Shown: positions 15,802 through 24,494, counted from the first letter of the stretch. The stretch: DNA of 61,967 nucleotides from Sphingobium lactosutens (GCF_013393185.1 NZ_QJQX01000079.1:1-61967); one strand, 5' to 3'. The notes: a model not told the origin generated them from the letters alone. A program made the numbers and translations.

Positions 15802-16709
15802 CCAAGCGTCCGCTTGAACAGAGCAAGCGTCCGGCTCCAGGCCAGATCGGCCGCCGCCTTGTCGAAACGCGGCGTGGTGTCGTTGTTGAAGCCGTGTTCC
15901 GCGCCGTCATAGATATAGGCCTGATAGCGGATGCCGGCCTGTTTCAGCGCCGCCTCATAGTCCGGCCAGCGGGCATTGGTCCGCTCGTCATTGCCGCCAT
16001 AATGGATCAGCAGTTCGGCCTTGATCTTGGGCACATCGGCCAGCGGCGGGGGACTGCCATAGAAAGGGACGGCGGCGCGCAGATCGGGCAGACGGGTTGC
16101 CAGCAGATTGGCGATGCCGCCACCGAAGCAGAAGCCGACCGCGCCTAGCGCGCCGTTGCTGCCCTCCACCGTCCGTGCATGGGTGGCGGCGGCGACGAAA
16201 TCCTCCCCTATCTTTGCCCGGTCCAGCGTGGCGAAGGCGGCGCGCGCCTTGTCCTCGTCGCCCGGATAGCCGCCCAATGTGGTGAGCGCGTCGGGCGCCA
16301 CCGCGAGAAATCCGTCGAGCGCCAGCCGCCGGGCGATATCCTCGATATGCGGGTTCAGCCCGCGATTTTCATGCGCGACGATGATGACCGGCCACGCCTT
16401 GCCGGGCTTGGCCGCGGGACGCGCGACATAGGCGCGGATCCTGCCATGGCCCTGCGGTGAGGGAATATCGACATGGCTGATGGCCAGGCGCTGGTCGTCG
16501 GGTTTTACGACCTGACCGCGCGCGAAATCCGGGCTGAGCGCGGTCAGGGTGGCGGTCGCCGCCGCCGTGCCGCCGACATATAGCGCGCATTGCTGAAGGA
16601 AGCCGCGCCGATCGATCGCGCCGTGAACATAGGCGTCGAACAGGTCCAGCACTGCGCGGGGATAGGATGCCGCGCTGCTTGCCAGCCCCTTGCCGTCTTC
16701 CTTATCCAT
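15798..16709 (-). CDS. Dienelactone hydrolase family protein (exported)
   Basis: A 303-residue alpha/beta hydrolase of the dienelactone hydrolase (carboxymethylenebutenolidase) family. The nucleophile elbow is GFCFGGG (Cys), the conserved Glu is in VAHENRGL, Asp in HYGGNDERTN and His in GAEHGFNND, which completes the DLH set. An N-terminal RRGFLQQCALYVGGTAAATATL segment from about residue 34 looks like a Tat-type signal preceded by a cytoplasmic lead, typical of the exported subgroup. It is convergent with the lactonase gene. Possible hydrolysis of a lactone or ester; the substrate is not known. Confidence 0.85.
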   Translation of the reverse strand: MDKEDGKGLASSAASYPRAVLDLFDAYVHGAIDRRGFLQQCALYVGGTAAATATLTALSPDFARGQVVKPDDQRLAISHVDIPSPQGHGRIRAYVARPAAKPGKAWPVIIVAHENRGLNPHIEDIARRLALDGFLAVAPDALTTLGGYPGDEDKARAAFATLDRAKIGEDFVAAATHARTVEGSNGALGAVGFCFGGGIANLLATRLPDLRAAVPFYGSPPPLADVPKIKAELLIHYGGNDERTNARWPDYEAALKQAGIRYQAYIYDGAEHGFNNDTTPRFDKAAADLAWSRTLALFKRTLG

Positions 16710-16889
16710 CTTTTGCTGTCCTTCCCATGCTGTCGGCTGCGTAACCTATCGACTGATTGCAGCGCCAAGCCAACATAAAGGCCGCGCCAGTGATAAATGA
16801 CGCTCTCGCCCTCTTGGTCGTGTGCGTCGAACTCGCGATGGTAGCGCGAACATGGCCCGGAAATGGGCTGAACAGGGAGGGGGTGAGAG

Positions 16890-17348
16890 ATGCACTATCG
16901 CATGACGCGGCGGGCCTTGATGGCGGGATCGATGCTGGCGGCGATGCCTGCGCTCGCCGCGCAGGTGGCAGCTATGCCCTATCGCGATCCCGCCTTGCCG
17001 GTCGCCGACCGGGTACGTGATCTGCTGGCGCGCATGACGCTGGAGGAGAAAGTGGCGCAGATGCGTTGTCTCTGGTTCGGCAAGGCGTCGATCTGTAATG
17101 CTGAGGGCGATTTCGCGCCCGACAAGGCGGCCAGTGTGATCGCTGATGGCATCGGCCAGATCGGTCGTCCGTCCGATACTGCCGGGTCGGCTCGCTTCAA
17201 GACGCAGCATTACCGATCGCTTGATGAGACGATCGCATTCGTCAATGCGGTGCAGCGCTTTCTCGTCGAAAACACCCGGCTGGGCATTCCGGCGCTGTTC
17301 CATGAGGAGACAGCCCATGGCTTGGCGGTTCCGGGCGCAACCGTCTTT
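16890..17348 (+). pseudogene. GH3 beta-glucosidase, 5' fragment
   Basis: About 153 codons of the N-terminus of a glycoside hydrolase family 3 enzyme (full proteins are about 700-800 residues): good ribosome site GGGAGGGGG, signal sequence (RRALMAGSMLAAMPALAAQ), then VRDLLARMTLEEKVAQM and the conserved NTRLGIPALFHEETAHGLAVPGATVFP. The homology stops abruptly after TVFP, where the sequence becomes the 3' part of a fimbrial usher in another frame. The frame stays open to 17516 but the added residues are not GH3. This is a deletion or rearrangement scar, and the product cannot be active. Confidence 0.8.
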
Positions 17349-18121
17349 CCTTCGCGCCCACGCGTGAGGACGCCGCGACAACAGCGGGCGCAGCCTCCGG
17401 CGGGACGCAGAACGGAAATGACGACAACCAGCTTGCGGCCGGCGGCTATCGCGTCACGGTCGATGGTCGGCCCTATGACTATATCGAGCCGGGCCGCCGC
17501 GTCGCGCTGGGGCTGACCGCCTTCAGGGAATATCAGATCGGCCTGAAGCCGGAAGGCGCGCCGCAGTTCGATATCGACAGTACCCGGCGCAAGGTGACGC
17601 TCTATCCCGGCAACGTGGTGCGGATGCGGTTCGAGGCGCAGCGCGTCATCAGCCTGTTCGGCCAGATATTGCTGGAGGACGGTTCACCCGCCGCACAGGC
17701 GCGGATCGAGGCCGGGACCGACTATGCCGTGGCCGATGATCGCGGCTATTTCACCATCACCGCGCCGCTGTCTTCCACCATCGCCATCCGCCGTGCCGAT
17801 GGCGGTGCGTGCGTCGAGCGCTCGATCAGAAGCCTGATCGACGCGAAGACGCCGTCGGTGCTCTATCGTTTCGGCAAGATCCGCTGCAGCGCGACCGGCG
17901 CCATGCTATCACCGGCGCAGCAATCGGGCGCTGAGCTGGCCAATAGTGACAGACAGGTCGAGCATGTGCCCGTGCCTCATGAGGCCGAGTTGCGCCGCAT
18001 CCGCGCCACAGCACGCGACCTCGCGAGCGAGACTGACGGCCGGCCGGCCGGTGCGGGAAACACCTTCCCCGCTCGGCCGTCTGGTCGCAAGGGAGTTTCT
18101 TCGTCAACTCGACTGATATGA
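17349..18121 (+). pseudogene. CS1-type (TcfC-like) fimbrial usher, 3' fragment
   Basis: The frame through 17402-18121 encodes the C-terminal part of an alternate (CS1/TcfC-type) outer-membrane usher: NDDNQLAAGGYRVTVDGRPY, YDYIEPGRRVALGLTAFREY, KVTLYPGNVVRMRFEAQ and a terminal FGQILLEDGSP...DDRGYFTITAP domain. Everything upstream (barrel, plug, start) is missing; instead the sequence joins a GH3 gene fragment at about 17346-17353. GTG at 17594 could start a 175-residue peptide, but there is no sign it is a real gene. No fimbrial subunit or chaperone genes are nearby. Confidence 0.7.
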
Positions 18122-18458
18122 TCGTCGAGCTGACATCTTCAGTTGTCGTCAATCAGGCATACCGCCACGTTTGGAAGTGGCCAGTGACCTCATTCTGTTG
18201 AAACCGCGCTACAAACAAAAGCGACGGATATCGGGTCCGTCGGGAAAACCCTGCCTCGCCTCGGCTGTCAGTGGTCTTCACCGAATGGATACGGTAAAGT
18301 CGGGATTGGCTATGATGATGCAGCTGGCTCCGTCGCGACCGGATGCCGTCCAATGGCCCAAATTGCTGGGCAGCAGCCGCACCTAAAGCGCGAAAATTGA
18401 TCTGTAATTGGCTGACTTGGGTCGTTTCCGCACGCTTTGGAAGACGAAGAGGTCGGAT
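18122..18458. other. Intergenic stretch, no gene recognised
   Basis: About 340 bases between the usher remnant and the convergent GST gene. I find no credible coding frame, RNA gene or mobile-element end. It lies in the rearranged zone and is probably debris from the same events. Confidence 0.5.
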
Positions 18459-19094
18459 CTATCCCTTCTGCGGGGGGAAGAAGACTGGAGCCTCTTCCGG
18501 CACCCAAGGCGGTACCCGCGACATGATGGTGGCAAACAGTTTCGATACCAGGCCTTCGCTTAGCCAGGTTTTGAGGGACGGGAGTGGAAGGGCATCGAAC
18601 CAACCCTGATCGACCGCAGCAAATTGACGGACGAACGGTAATATGGCTGCATCTGTCATGCCCCATCTGGCGCCGCTCAGGTATGAATTCGTCGCAAGCC
18701 TGCGTTCCAGCTTTTCCAGGAATGTCAACGCAGCGGCTCGATGGGACACGGCATCCGAACCATGGCGCTCGGGATATTTATATCGATCGAGGTCATGTTT
18801 GAAGGGGCCGTCATTCATCGCAATCAATTCTGGATCGTCCCGGTTCAGCCAGTCCTCTGGATCATTCCTAGCCAATGCGCTGCGCATGATGTCGATGCTT
18901 TGGTCGATTATCCTGCCGTCAGGCAGGATCAGCACGGGGACAGTTCCCTTGGGTGAGGCGGCGAGCATCGCTTCGGGCTTCGCGGAGAGCTTTACTTCGC
19001 GCAGTTCGACGCAGGTCCTACTTGCCACCAGAGCGAGGCGCGCTCGCATCGCATATGGGCAACGGCGGAAGCTGTATAATATCCCGTGGGTCAT
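18459..19094 (-). CDS. Glutathione S-transferase family protein
   Basis: A 211-residue GST-fold protein: thioredoxin-like N-terminal domain with YSFRRCPYAMRARLAL (Cys-Pro-Tyr at the active-site region), KGTVPVLILPDGRIIDQSIDIM (cis-proline and gamma-glutamyl binding segment), then an alpha-helical C-terminal domain with SYLSGARWGMTDAAILPFVRQF. The CPYAMRARL segment links it to the glutaredoxin-2/YibF-like subgroup. The ATG at 19094 is preferred over 19115 because MTHGILYSF is the normal beginning. It is divergent from a small unknown gene at 19140. No specific substrate can be inferred. Confidence 0.85.
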   Translation of the reverse strand: MTHGILYSFRRCPYAMRARLALVASRTCVELREVKLSAKPEAMLAASPKGTVPVLILPDGRIIDQSIDIMRSALARNDPEDWLNRDDPELIAMNDGPFKHDLDRYKYPERHGSDAVSHRAAALTFLEKLERRLATNSYLSGARWGMTDAAILPFVRQFAAVDQGWFDALPLPSLKTWLSEGLVSKLFATIMSRVPPWVPEEAPVFFPPQKG

Positions 19095-19139
19095 GCTGCG
19101 GTCCTCAATACACAATTTTTCCCGTCGAGGGGAAAGGGC

Positions 19140-19493
19140 ATGTTGATCGGGTCTGCTTCTAAGGATGATGAACTGCGCGTTGCGCGGCCATGGAGGGACG
19201 ACAATGCTGCGTCGTTACAAGGCATACCGATATGGTCGGTTGCGTACACATGGGAGAAGGTCGCTGACGGGCGCTGGATGAGCATAGTTGCAATCAGTAT
19301 GAATTCCACAACTGGCCAGCCCATTCAGAAGATGACCTTCGGCCGCATGGCCAAGCCTTGGGCAACGTTTCATCTGGAAACAGGGGAGGGCGTTTCGGCC
19401 GATCGAGCAAATGTGGGCAAGCCTGCTCCCGACAAATTTGTGGCGCCTGTCGAGCTTTGGGTGACACCGAAAGACTGGAGATCCCCGGTTTGA
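19140..19493 (+). CDS. Hypothetical protein, 117 residues
   Basis: I do not recognise the family. It begins at ATG 19140 after a good ribosome site (GAGGGGAAAGGG); the frame is open upstream to 19086 but that part overlaps the divergent GST start. The product is hydrophilic with several Trp and Pro (IPIWSVAYTWEKVADGRWMSIVA, VELWVTPKDWRSPV), no signal peptide and no membrane segment, and reads as a compact beta-rich domain. It is 32 bases upstream of yaaA on the same strand. Confidence 0.6.
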   Translation: MLIGSASKDDELRVARPWRDDNAASLQGIPIWSVAYTWEKVADGRWMSIVAISMNSTTGQPIQKMTFGRMAKPWATFHLETGEGVSADRANVGKPAPDKFVAPVELWVTPKDWRSPV

Positions 19494-19525
19494 CGCTTAG
19501 GCCAGGCGCAGCTACGGGCTGAGCC

Positions 19526-20278
19526 ATGATCGTTCTGCTCTCACCTGCCAAGACGCTCGACTTTGAGCGTGCGCTGCCGCCGCTTGCCCTCACGACGCCG
19601 CATTTTGCCGGCGAGGCGCACGACCTTGCCAGGTCCGCCGCTAACCTCTCGCAAAAGCGGCTGTCGGAGCTAATGCATATCTCGCCGCGCCTCGCAAAGC
19701 TTAATGCGGACCGCTTCCGCGACTTTGCCGACCTGCCTGAGAGGCAGGCGCTCTATGCCTTTGCCGGTGATGTCTATACGGGTTTCGAGGTGGACACGCT
19801 GGATGAGCCCAGCGTTGCATTTGCGCAGGATCACGTGCGAATGCTGTCCGGCTTGTATGGGCTGCTCCGTCCGTTGGATGCGATCCGTCCCTATCGCCTG
19901 GAAATGGGGACCCGCTGGGCACCGCGCCATAAGAAGCTGACCGACTGGTGGGGCGACCGCATCGCCGCGCTTTTGCGCACGCAATTGGCTGAAGAGGGAT
20001 CAGGCGTGGTACTTAACCTGGCGAGCCAGGAATATTTCGCTGCGGTCGAGAACAGGTTGGAAGGCTTGCGCGTGATTCATGTCGACTTTCGGGAGCCGGG
20101 TCCAGACGGTCCGCGTTTTGTAAGCTTCAATGCGAAAAAGGCCCGGGGCATGATGGCGCGATGGATGTGTGAACATCATATCGCTGATGTAGAAGCCATG
20201 CGCGGTTTTGACAGCGACGGATATCGGTTTGACCCCGACGAGAGCGACGCTGACCGTTGGCGCTTCACCCGATCATGA
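19526..20278 (+). CDS. yaaA: Peroxide stress protein YaaA
   Basis: A 250-residue YaaA/DUF328 (UPF0246) protein, full length, beginning MIVLLSPAKTLDF, with LYAFAGDVYTGFEVDTL, VRMLSGLYGLLRPLDAIRPYRLEMG, NLASQEYF and a C-terminal ARGMMARWMCEHHI. In E. coli YaaA lowers intracellular free iron during hydrogen peroxide stress and is under OxyR control; a DNA-binding role has been described for the fold. It is the only housekeeping-type gene in the rearranged zone and appears intact. Confidence 0.95.
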   Translation: MIVLLSPAKTLDFERALPPLALTTPHFAGEAHDLARSAANLSQKRLSELMHISPRLAKLNADRFRDFADLPERQALYAFAGDVYTGFEVDTLDEPSVAFAQDHVRMLSGLYGLLRPLDAIRPYRLEMGTRWAPRHKKLTDWWGDRIAALLRTQLAEEGSGVVLNLASQEYFAAVENRLEGLRVIHVDFREPGPDGPRFVSFNAKKARGMMARWMCEHHIADVEAMRGFDSDGYRFDPDESDADRWRFTRS

Positions 20279-20295
20279 ATAGCGCGATCGAAGCG

Positions 20296-20735
20296 TCAGC
20301 CATCGTCGTCAGTGCATCCGGCGGTAGGCAAGACGCGCACCAGACTTCCAGCGAGGAGCGGCTCGCGGCAGATATGATCGGGCGGGATCGCCACGCCTAG
20401 GACTCCAATGGCTGCGTTGCGCACGGTCGCCATATCGGCACAGCCCATGCGCGGCGTCACCCGCCCGCCTGCTTGCGGTCGTCTTCCGCTTCCAGATGCT
20501 ATTCGAGATCGTACGCTGGGTCATGCGTTGCCAATGTGGGGGGCGCGGCCAGTTGCTCGATGCTTTCGACTTGGCTGGCCAGTTGGGGGCTCGCAACCAG
20601 AATACGCGTCGACAGGCCGAGCGATCGCATCGTCAACGCAGCATCGCTGTCGAGTGTTGCGCGGACACGTTGTGGATCGGCGTGCAGAAAGAACCCCGTT
20701 AGCGGGGTTGATCGGCGTCTAAAAGGGGGCCTCAT
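20296..20735 (-). pseudogene. LysR-type regulator, substrate-binding domain remnant
   Basis: On the minus strand the sequence reads as the C-terminal half of a LysR-type regulator: DAALTMRSLGLSTRILVASPQLA, then THDPAYDLE, an in-frame amber TAG where Trp is likely, HLEAEDDRKQAGG, a frameshift, and VTPRMGCADMATVRNAAIGVLG...DHICREPLLAGSLVRVLPTAG. The N-terminal HTH half is absent. Truncation, a nonsense codon and a frameshift together make it a decayed pseudogene. Next to it lies an IS21 remnant, which may have removed the 5' half. Confidence 0.75.
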
Positions 20736-20829
20736 TTCGATAGCTTAAACAGCCGTCTGGATATTCAGGCGGTGTGACCGGCTTCGGATGACCCGTATCC
20801 ACGACCTTCTGGTGCGTGAGGGTTTAGCT

Positions 20830-21069
20830 GCGCTGGCCTTTGGTTCGAGGGTTCTTACGATGCCGTGCGCCGCTATGCCGCACGGTGGAAGATCGAGCGG
20901 CGCAGGGATGCCGGCGACGGGACGACGGCCTTATTCCGATGCTGTTCCAGCGTGGCGAGGCCTACCAGTTCGACTGGAGCCATGAGGATGTGGAGATCGC
21001 CGGCAAGTCGATGCGGGTAAAGGTTGCGCACATGCGGCTGGGGGCGTCGCGGGGGCCGGGCCTATGGTA
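20830..21069 (+). pseudogene. IS21-family transposase (istA) fragment
   Basis: Decayed internal piece of an IstA transposase. One frame reads YDAVRRYAARWKIERR, and after a shift MLFQRGEAYQFDWSHEDVEI and KSMRVKVAHMRL, the part of IstA around the first catalytic Asp. No istB, start or terminal repeats are present. It sits between the LysR remnant and the end of the tra block and marks a recombination boundary. Confidence 0.7.
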
Positions 21070-21092
21070 GGAGCCCACGCTCAACGAACGGG

Positions 21093-22403
21093 TCAGGAGC
21101 GAACGGAACGGAATGCGCGCTTCACCACGACCACATCCTTGGCGGCGCCCACCTCGACGATGGGACCAGCCTGGCGAGCGAGATCGAGATAGAAGTCGGT
21201 GAGCTTATCCGAGGATTTCGATAGGCCGCCGGCGATCCCGGTTTTGGCGGCGTCGCCCGCATCAAGCGTGCGCACTGTGCCCAGAGCCGAAGTCGAGGTG
21301 TTGCCGAAGGTGCTTTCGACCGATTGCGAGATGCCGCTGATGGTGCCCGCGATGAACGCGCGCGCCAGGGTCGCCCCGGCGCGCGTCACCACCTTGCCCG
21401 ACAGGCCCTTCTTGCCATCGGTATCGACGAAGAAGCCCTTCACCGGCTGATCGACGATCGAATGTTCGTCGAAATCGACGCAGGAGAGGGACACGAGCTG
21501 GACCTCGACCCGTTCCTTGGCGAGACTCCCGGTGGCGTTGCCGACGACGAAGCATCCGGCAAGATTGGCCTTCACCTCATTGGGCAAGACGGCGGGCGCC
21601 TGCACCCGCGCGATGATGGGTTCGGGATTACTGGTCGCGTCCCGGCTCGCCAGCGCGTCGATCCCGGTCAGGAGCCGCGCTTTCATGAAACCAGGCGGTA
21701 AATAGATCGTCCGTTTCTTTTTTTTGGATGAGGCGGAATTGTCGGCCGCGCCCTGGGCTACGACCTGACCGGTCGCTGTCCCGATCGCGCCGACCGTTTT
21801 TTCCACCGGCGGCGCGGGCGGAGCAGGCGGCGCAACCGGACCGGTAGGCGGCGCAGGAAGCTTGTCGGCATCCGCGCTGATGTCGCCGGTTTCCGTGGGA
21901 TAGGGAAGGGCGGGCACACTGTCCGGCAGGGCAGGCGGGAGATCGCCATCGATACCGCCCGGCGCTCTGCCGCTGGGCGTGCGTGACCCTGGAACGACTT
22001 TGCCTTCCTCGATCGCGCTGACCCTGTCGCCCAGAAGCTGCTGGCCATCGAGGACCTTCTTGAGGTCGCCCCGCAGCTTCACCTCGAGACTGTCGCCGCG
22101 CAGCCCTGCGCCCATGTTGAGCGATGCGGCGGGATCGACGGGCTTGATCTCCTCCTCTCTGTCCGAAGCGACATAGAGACCGATCCCCAGTGCACCGACT
22201 GCCACGCCGACCAGGAGCTGGCGCGCGCGCAGCTTTTGCTTCGCCGACATCTTGCCCCACAGCGCCTTCCAGTCGAGCAAGGCCGTGGCGGGACGGCGCA
22301 TGGCTGCCTCTTCGTCGCGTGCATTTTGCGCGGCAAGATGCGCCTGATAGGGCGACAGGCTTTCGGGGCCTTCCGCCTGATCTTTGTCCATGTCGCCGTT
22401 CAT
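21093..22403 (-). CDS. traB: Conjugative transfer protein TraB (F-type T4SS, VirB10-like)
   Basis: A 436-residue TraB/TrbI-VirB10 family protein. A short cytoplasmic N-terminus is followed by one membrane segment (about 60-77, LLVGVAVGALGIGLYVA), a coiled/linker region, a proline-rich periplasmic stretch (APPTGPVAPPAPPAPP) and the C-terminal beta-barrel domain with IYLPPGFMKARLLTGIDA, NLAGCFVVGNATG and a late SVESTFGNTSTSALG segment. TraB bridges inner and outer membranes in the conjugation channel with TraK and TraV. Its ATG overlaps the traK stop by 4 bases. It is the last tra gene here; the IS21 remnant follows 23 bases on and traV, traC and the rest are missing. Confidence 0.9.
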   Translation of the reverse strand: MNGDMDKDQAEGPESLSPYQAHLAAQNARDEEAAMRRPATALLDWKALWGKMSAKQKLRARQLLVGVAVGALGIGLYVASDREEEIKPVDPAASLNMGAGLRGDSLEVKLRGDLKKVLDGQQLLGDRVSAIEEGKVVPGSRTPSGRAPGGIDGDLPPALPDSVPALPYPTETGDISADADKLPAPPTGPVAPPAPPAPPVEKTVGAIGTATGQVVAQGAADNSASSKKKKRTIYLPPGFMKARLLTGIDALASRDATSNPEPIIARVQAPAVLPNEVKANLAGCFVVGNATGSLAKERVEVQLVSLSCVDFDEHSIVDQPVKGFFVDTDGKKGLSGKVVTRAGATLARAFIAGTISGISQSVESTFGNTSTSALGTVRTLDAGDAAKTGIAGGLSKSSDKLTDFYLDLARQAGPIVEVGAAKDVVVVKRAFRSVRS

Positions 22404-23173
22404 CGCCCGGCTCCCCTGCGTACGACGACCAGTCGGGCCGTTTCACCGGCTTCGAGGCGGACCCGGTCCAGGGTGACCGAGAAGATACGCTCCCCAAGCG
22501 CCGGATCGACGAACTGGCGCTCGTCCAGCGTCACCGCGGCCGTGGATCGCACATGATATTGGGAAGCTGAAAGCCCGGCGCCCTCGACGGCGATACGGCG
22601 TTGTTCGGTGATCGACAGGTCTGGCGCCGCCGCAATGCTGAGCGAGCCGGCAGATGGCGCGACCTCGCTGAACGAGGCGGGGATGCGATCGTCCAGCAGC
22701 GCCATGGTGATGGAAACGGCGCGGTCCTCATCGGCCAGCGCAGCCATCCACTCGCTATTGGTCTGGGCGCGTTGCCGGGCGCCGGGCACAAGCACTACCG
22801 TCTGGGCCGGGATCTCGGCTGGCTCGGCATAAAGCGGATAGGTGGCGCCGTTGCAGTGCACGAAGAATTCAGAAGGTTGCGTCACATAAGTGCGCGTCAC
22901 CTGGCCAGCATCGTCGATCTCCCGGGCGAGGAACTTGATCCAGGCGTCCGGGCCGCCTTTCTCCACCGCAAGACCCTTCTCGGCGGAAAATTTGATGTCC
23001 TCGATTTCGCCGCCCTCGCACACGACATGATTGATGTCGCGGTTGGACAGGCGAATATGACTGGTCTGTTCGGGAAGCGCGTGGATCGTCTGCGCCGCCG
23101 CCGGCACTGCCAGAAAGAGCAGGGGAAGCATCAGGGCGCCGCACATCGCGCGGCAGTCAGTGGGTTTCGGCAT
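22400..23173 (-). CDS. traK: Conjugative transfer protein TraK (secretin-like, VirB9 counterpart)
   Basis: A 257-residue TraK-family protein with a cleavable signal peptide (MLPLLFLAVPAAAQ), HIRLSNRDINHVVCEGGEIEDIKFSAEKG and a C-terminal domain ending RLEAGETARLVVVRR. In the F system TraK is the periplasmic/outer-membrane component that binds TraB and TraV. It overlaps the end of traE by 17 bases and the start of traB by 4, a typical operon arrangement. An internal ATG at 23146 would give a shorter signal peptide and is an alternative start. Confidence 0.88.
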   Translation of the reverse strand: MPKPTDCRAMCGALMLPLLFLAVPAAAQTIHALPEQTSHIRLSNRDINHVVCEGGEIEDIKFSAEKGLAVEKGGPDAWIKFLAREIDDAGQVTRTYVTQPSEFFVHCNGATYPLYAEPAEIPAQTVVLVPGARQRAQTNSEWMAALADEDRAVSITMALLDDRIPASFSEVAPSAGSLSIAAAPDLSITEQRRIAVEGAGLSASQYHVRSTAAVTLDERQFVDPALGERIFSVTLDRVRLEAGETARLVVVRRGAGR

Positions 23174-23792
23174 CGAACTGCTCCTCGGAAAGACGCGTCA
23201 GCCAGAAGCGGCCATTTTCGATGCCGTAGCCGATGCGTAAAATGCCCCGGAATTTGCGGATCACGCCGGCGATGACGCGCACCTTCTCGATCGGCACGAC
23301 GATCTCATGGGCGGTCCACCGCACCGGCTGATCGTTCCGGATATAGGTGGCGATCGACAGCGTTGGGTTGTTCGCGAGTTCGTCGAGGATGACGTTCAGG
23401 CTGTCGCGCATTGCGCCGTAAGCGGACGGGTGGACGAGGCCGAGCAACTCCTGGAACTGCCGGTCCGCCGAATAGGCCGACCATGTTCCCGACAGTGCCA
23501 CGATGTTGCGCGTCATCGAGACGATATACGCTTCCGAGGGCGTGTTCCCCGAGACATGAAGATCGCCTGTGGCGCCGAACGGCACGATGATGGTGCGGGC
23601 ATTCTGGTTCGTCGTGTAGATCACCACGCCCAGGACCGCGGTAACACCGAACATCCCTGCGATCGCGACCTTGAGCAGCCGATTCTCCTCGAAAAGGTTC
23701 GCCGAGCCCTGCAGGTAGCGATGGATGCCATAGCTTGCCGGCTTCCCCAGCAACGGGTCACCGCCCGGTTCCTTGCGCTTGAAGATGCCCAT
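23157..23792 (-). CDS. traE: Conjugative transfer protein TraE (VirB5/VirB8-like core component)
   Basis: A 211-residue TraE protein: cytoplasmic start MGIFKRKEPGGDPLL, one membrane segment (LLKVAIAGMFGVTAVLGVVIYTT), then a periplasmic domain with SEAYIVSMTRNIVALSGTWS and a conserved end ILRIGYGIENGRFWL. The ATG at 23792 gives this canonical N-terminus, although the frame is open much further. traL ends 5 bases upstream. It functions in assembly of the F-type pilus machinery at the inner membrane. Confidence 0.88.
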   Translation of the reverse strand: MGIFKRKEPGGDPLLGKPASYGIHRYLQGSANLFEENRLLKVAIAGMFGVTAVLGVVIYTTNQNARTIIVPFGATGDLHVSGNTPSEAYIVSMTRNIVALSGTWSAYSADRQFQELLGLVHPSAYGAMRDSLNVILDELANNPTLSIATYIRNDQPVRWTAHEIVVPIEKVRVIAGVIRKFRGILRIGYGIENGRFWLTRLSEEQFDAETH

Positions 23793-23797
23793 GGTGC

Positions 23798-24064
23798 TTA
23801 CTCGAAGAAGCGGGTCTGCGTGGGACCCGGATAGTGTGGGAAGGACACGAGGCCCCAGCGCCAGGCGAGATGAGGCAGATAGCCCCTGGGCTTGGTCCGC
23901 TTCCACGGGATGAAAAGGAGAAGGGCGGCGATGAGCGCCCAGCCGACAAGTCCGCCTACGATCGCGGCCACGAAAACGCTCGAGGTCGCGAGCAGGAACT
24001 CGTCCGATCCGAACCAAAGAATCTGGACCGGCCGATGCAGATATTGCGGAAGGCGTTCGTCCAT
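23798..24064 (-). CDS. traL: Conjugative transfer protein TraL (VirB3-like)
   Basis: An 88-residue TraL: MDERLPQYLHRPVQILWFGSDE, a hydrophobic pair of segments (FLLATSSVFVAAIVGGLVGWALIAALLLF), then the characteristic LAWRWGL-like region SFPHYPGPTQTRFFE. TraL anchors early pilus assembly in the inner membrane. It lies between the pilin gene and traE in the standard F order A-L-E-K-B. Confidence 0.88.
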   Translation of the reverse strand: MDERLPQYLHRPVQILWFGSDEFLLATSSVFVAAIVGGLVGWALIAALLLFIPWKRTKPRGYLPHLAWRWGLVSFPHYPGPTQTRFFE

Positions 24065-24111
24065 CGCCCTTCTCCTCCTGCTTCATGACACCTGTGAAGG
24101 TGCCGGTTTCC

Positions 24112-24132
24112 GGGGACCGACCATCGGTCCCC
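24112..24132. promoter_or_regulatory. Hairpin between traA and traL
   Basis: Perfect 9-bp stem GGGGACCGA (24112-24120) and TCGGTCCCC (24124-24132) with a CCA loop, in the 127-base gap after the pilin gene. There is no T-tract, so it is better read as a transcript-stabilising or attenuating structure that lets pilin be made in excess over downstream proteins than as a full terminator. Confidence 0.55.
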
Positions 24133-24191
24133 AGCTTGGTGGCGGCATAGGCATGTCCCCGGTCAGCCGGGGCGCAGTCCTGCCGCGCGTG

Positions 24192-24494
24192 TCAGACGAC
24201 CATCCCGAAGGTTTGGAGAATGGAATCCGCCTTGATCAGGCAGACCGCCGCGACGATGGTCGGGATGCCGATCATAATGTTCGAGAAGAGGCGCGAAACG
24301 CCGAACAGGAAGGCGGCGACGCCGCCCACGAAGCCCAACGGGCCCTTCACGCCCTGGTTCACGACGATATCGTAGATATCGTAGCCGAGGTCGCCCTGGG
24401 CGGGCGCCGAGAAGGCATGGGCGGGACCGCCAACCAGGGCCATCGCGCCCAAAGGGAGACTGAGATTGGCCACCGCCAGGGCCTTGTTACCGAG
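24192..24494 (-). pseudogene. traA: F-type pilin TraA, 5' end missing
   Basis: The minus-strand frame encodes a pilin-like protein: an incomplete signal sequence (NKALAVANLSLPLGAMALVGGPAHAFS), then a mature region of two hydrophobic helices separated by a short charged turn (VKGPLGFVGGVAAFLFGVSRLF, IMIGIPTIVAAVCLIKADSIL). It is followed by traL, E, K, B in the order expected for traA. Sequence upstream of about 24495 is better explained as a UbiB gene on the other strand, so the native start and promoter of traA are lost. An in-frame ATG within the UbiB region could still allow an aberrant protein. Confidence 0.65.

Noticed and set aside
21093..22403. TraB as a truncated pseudogene
   Set aside because: Its length, membrane anchor, proline-rich linker and C-terminal domain are all present and it ends in a normal stop before the IS21 remnant, so I call it intact.
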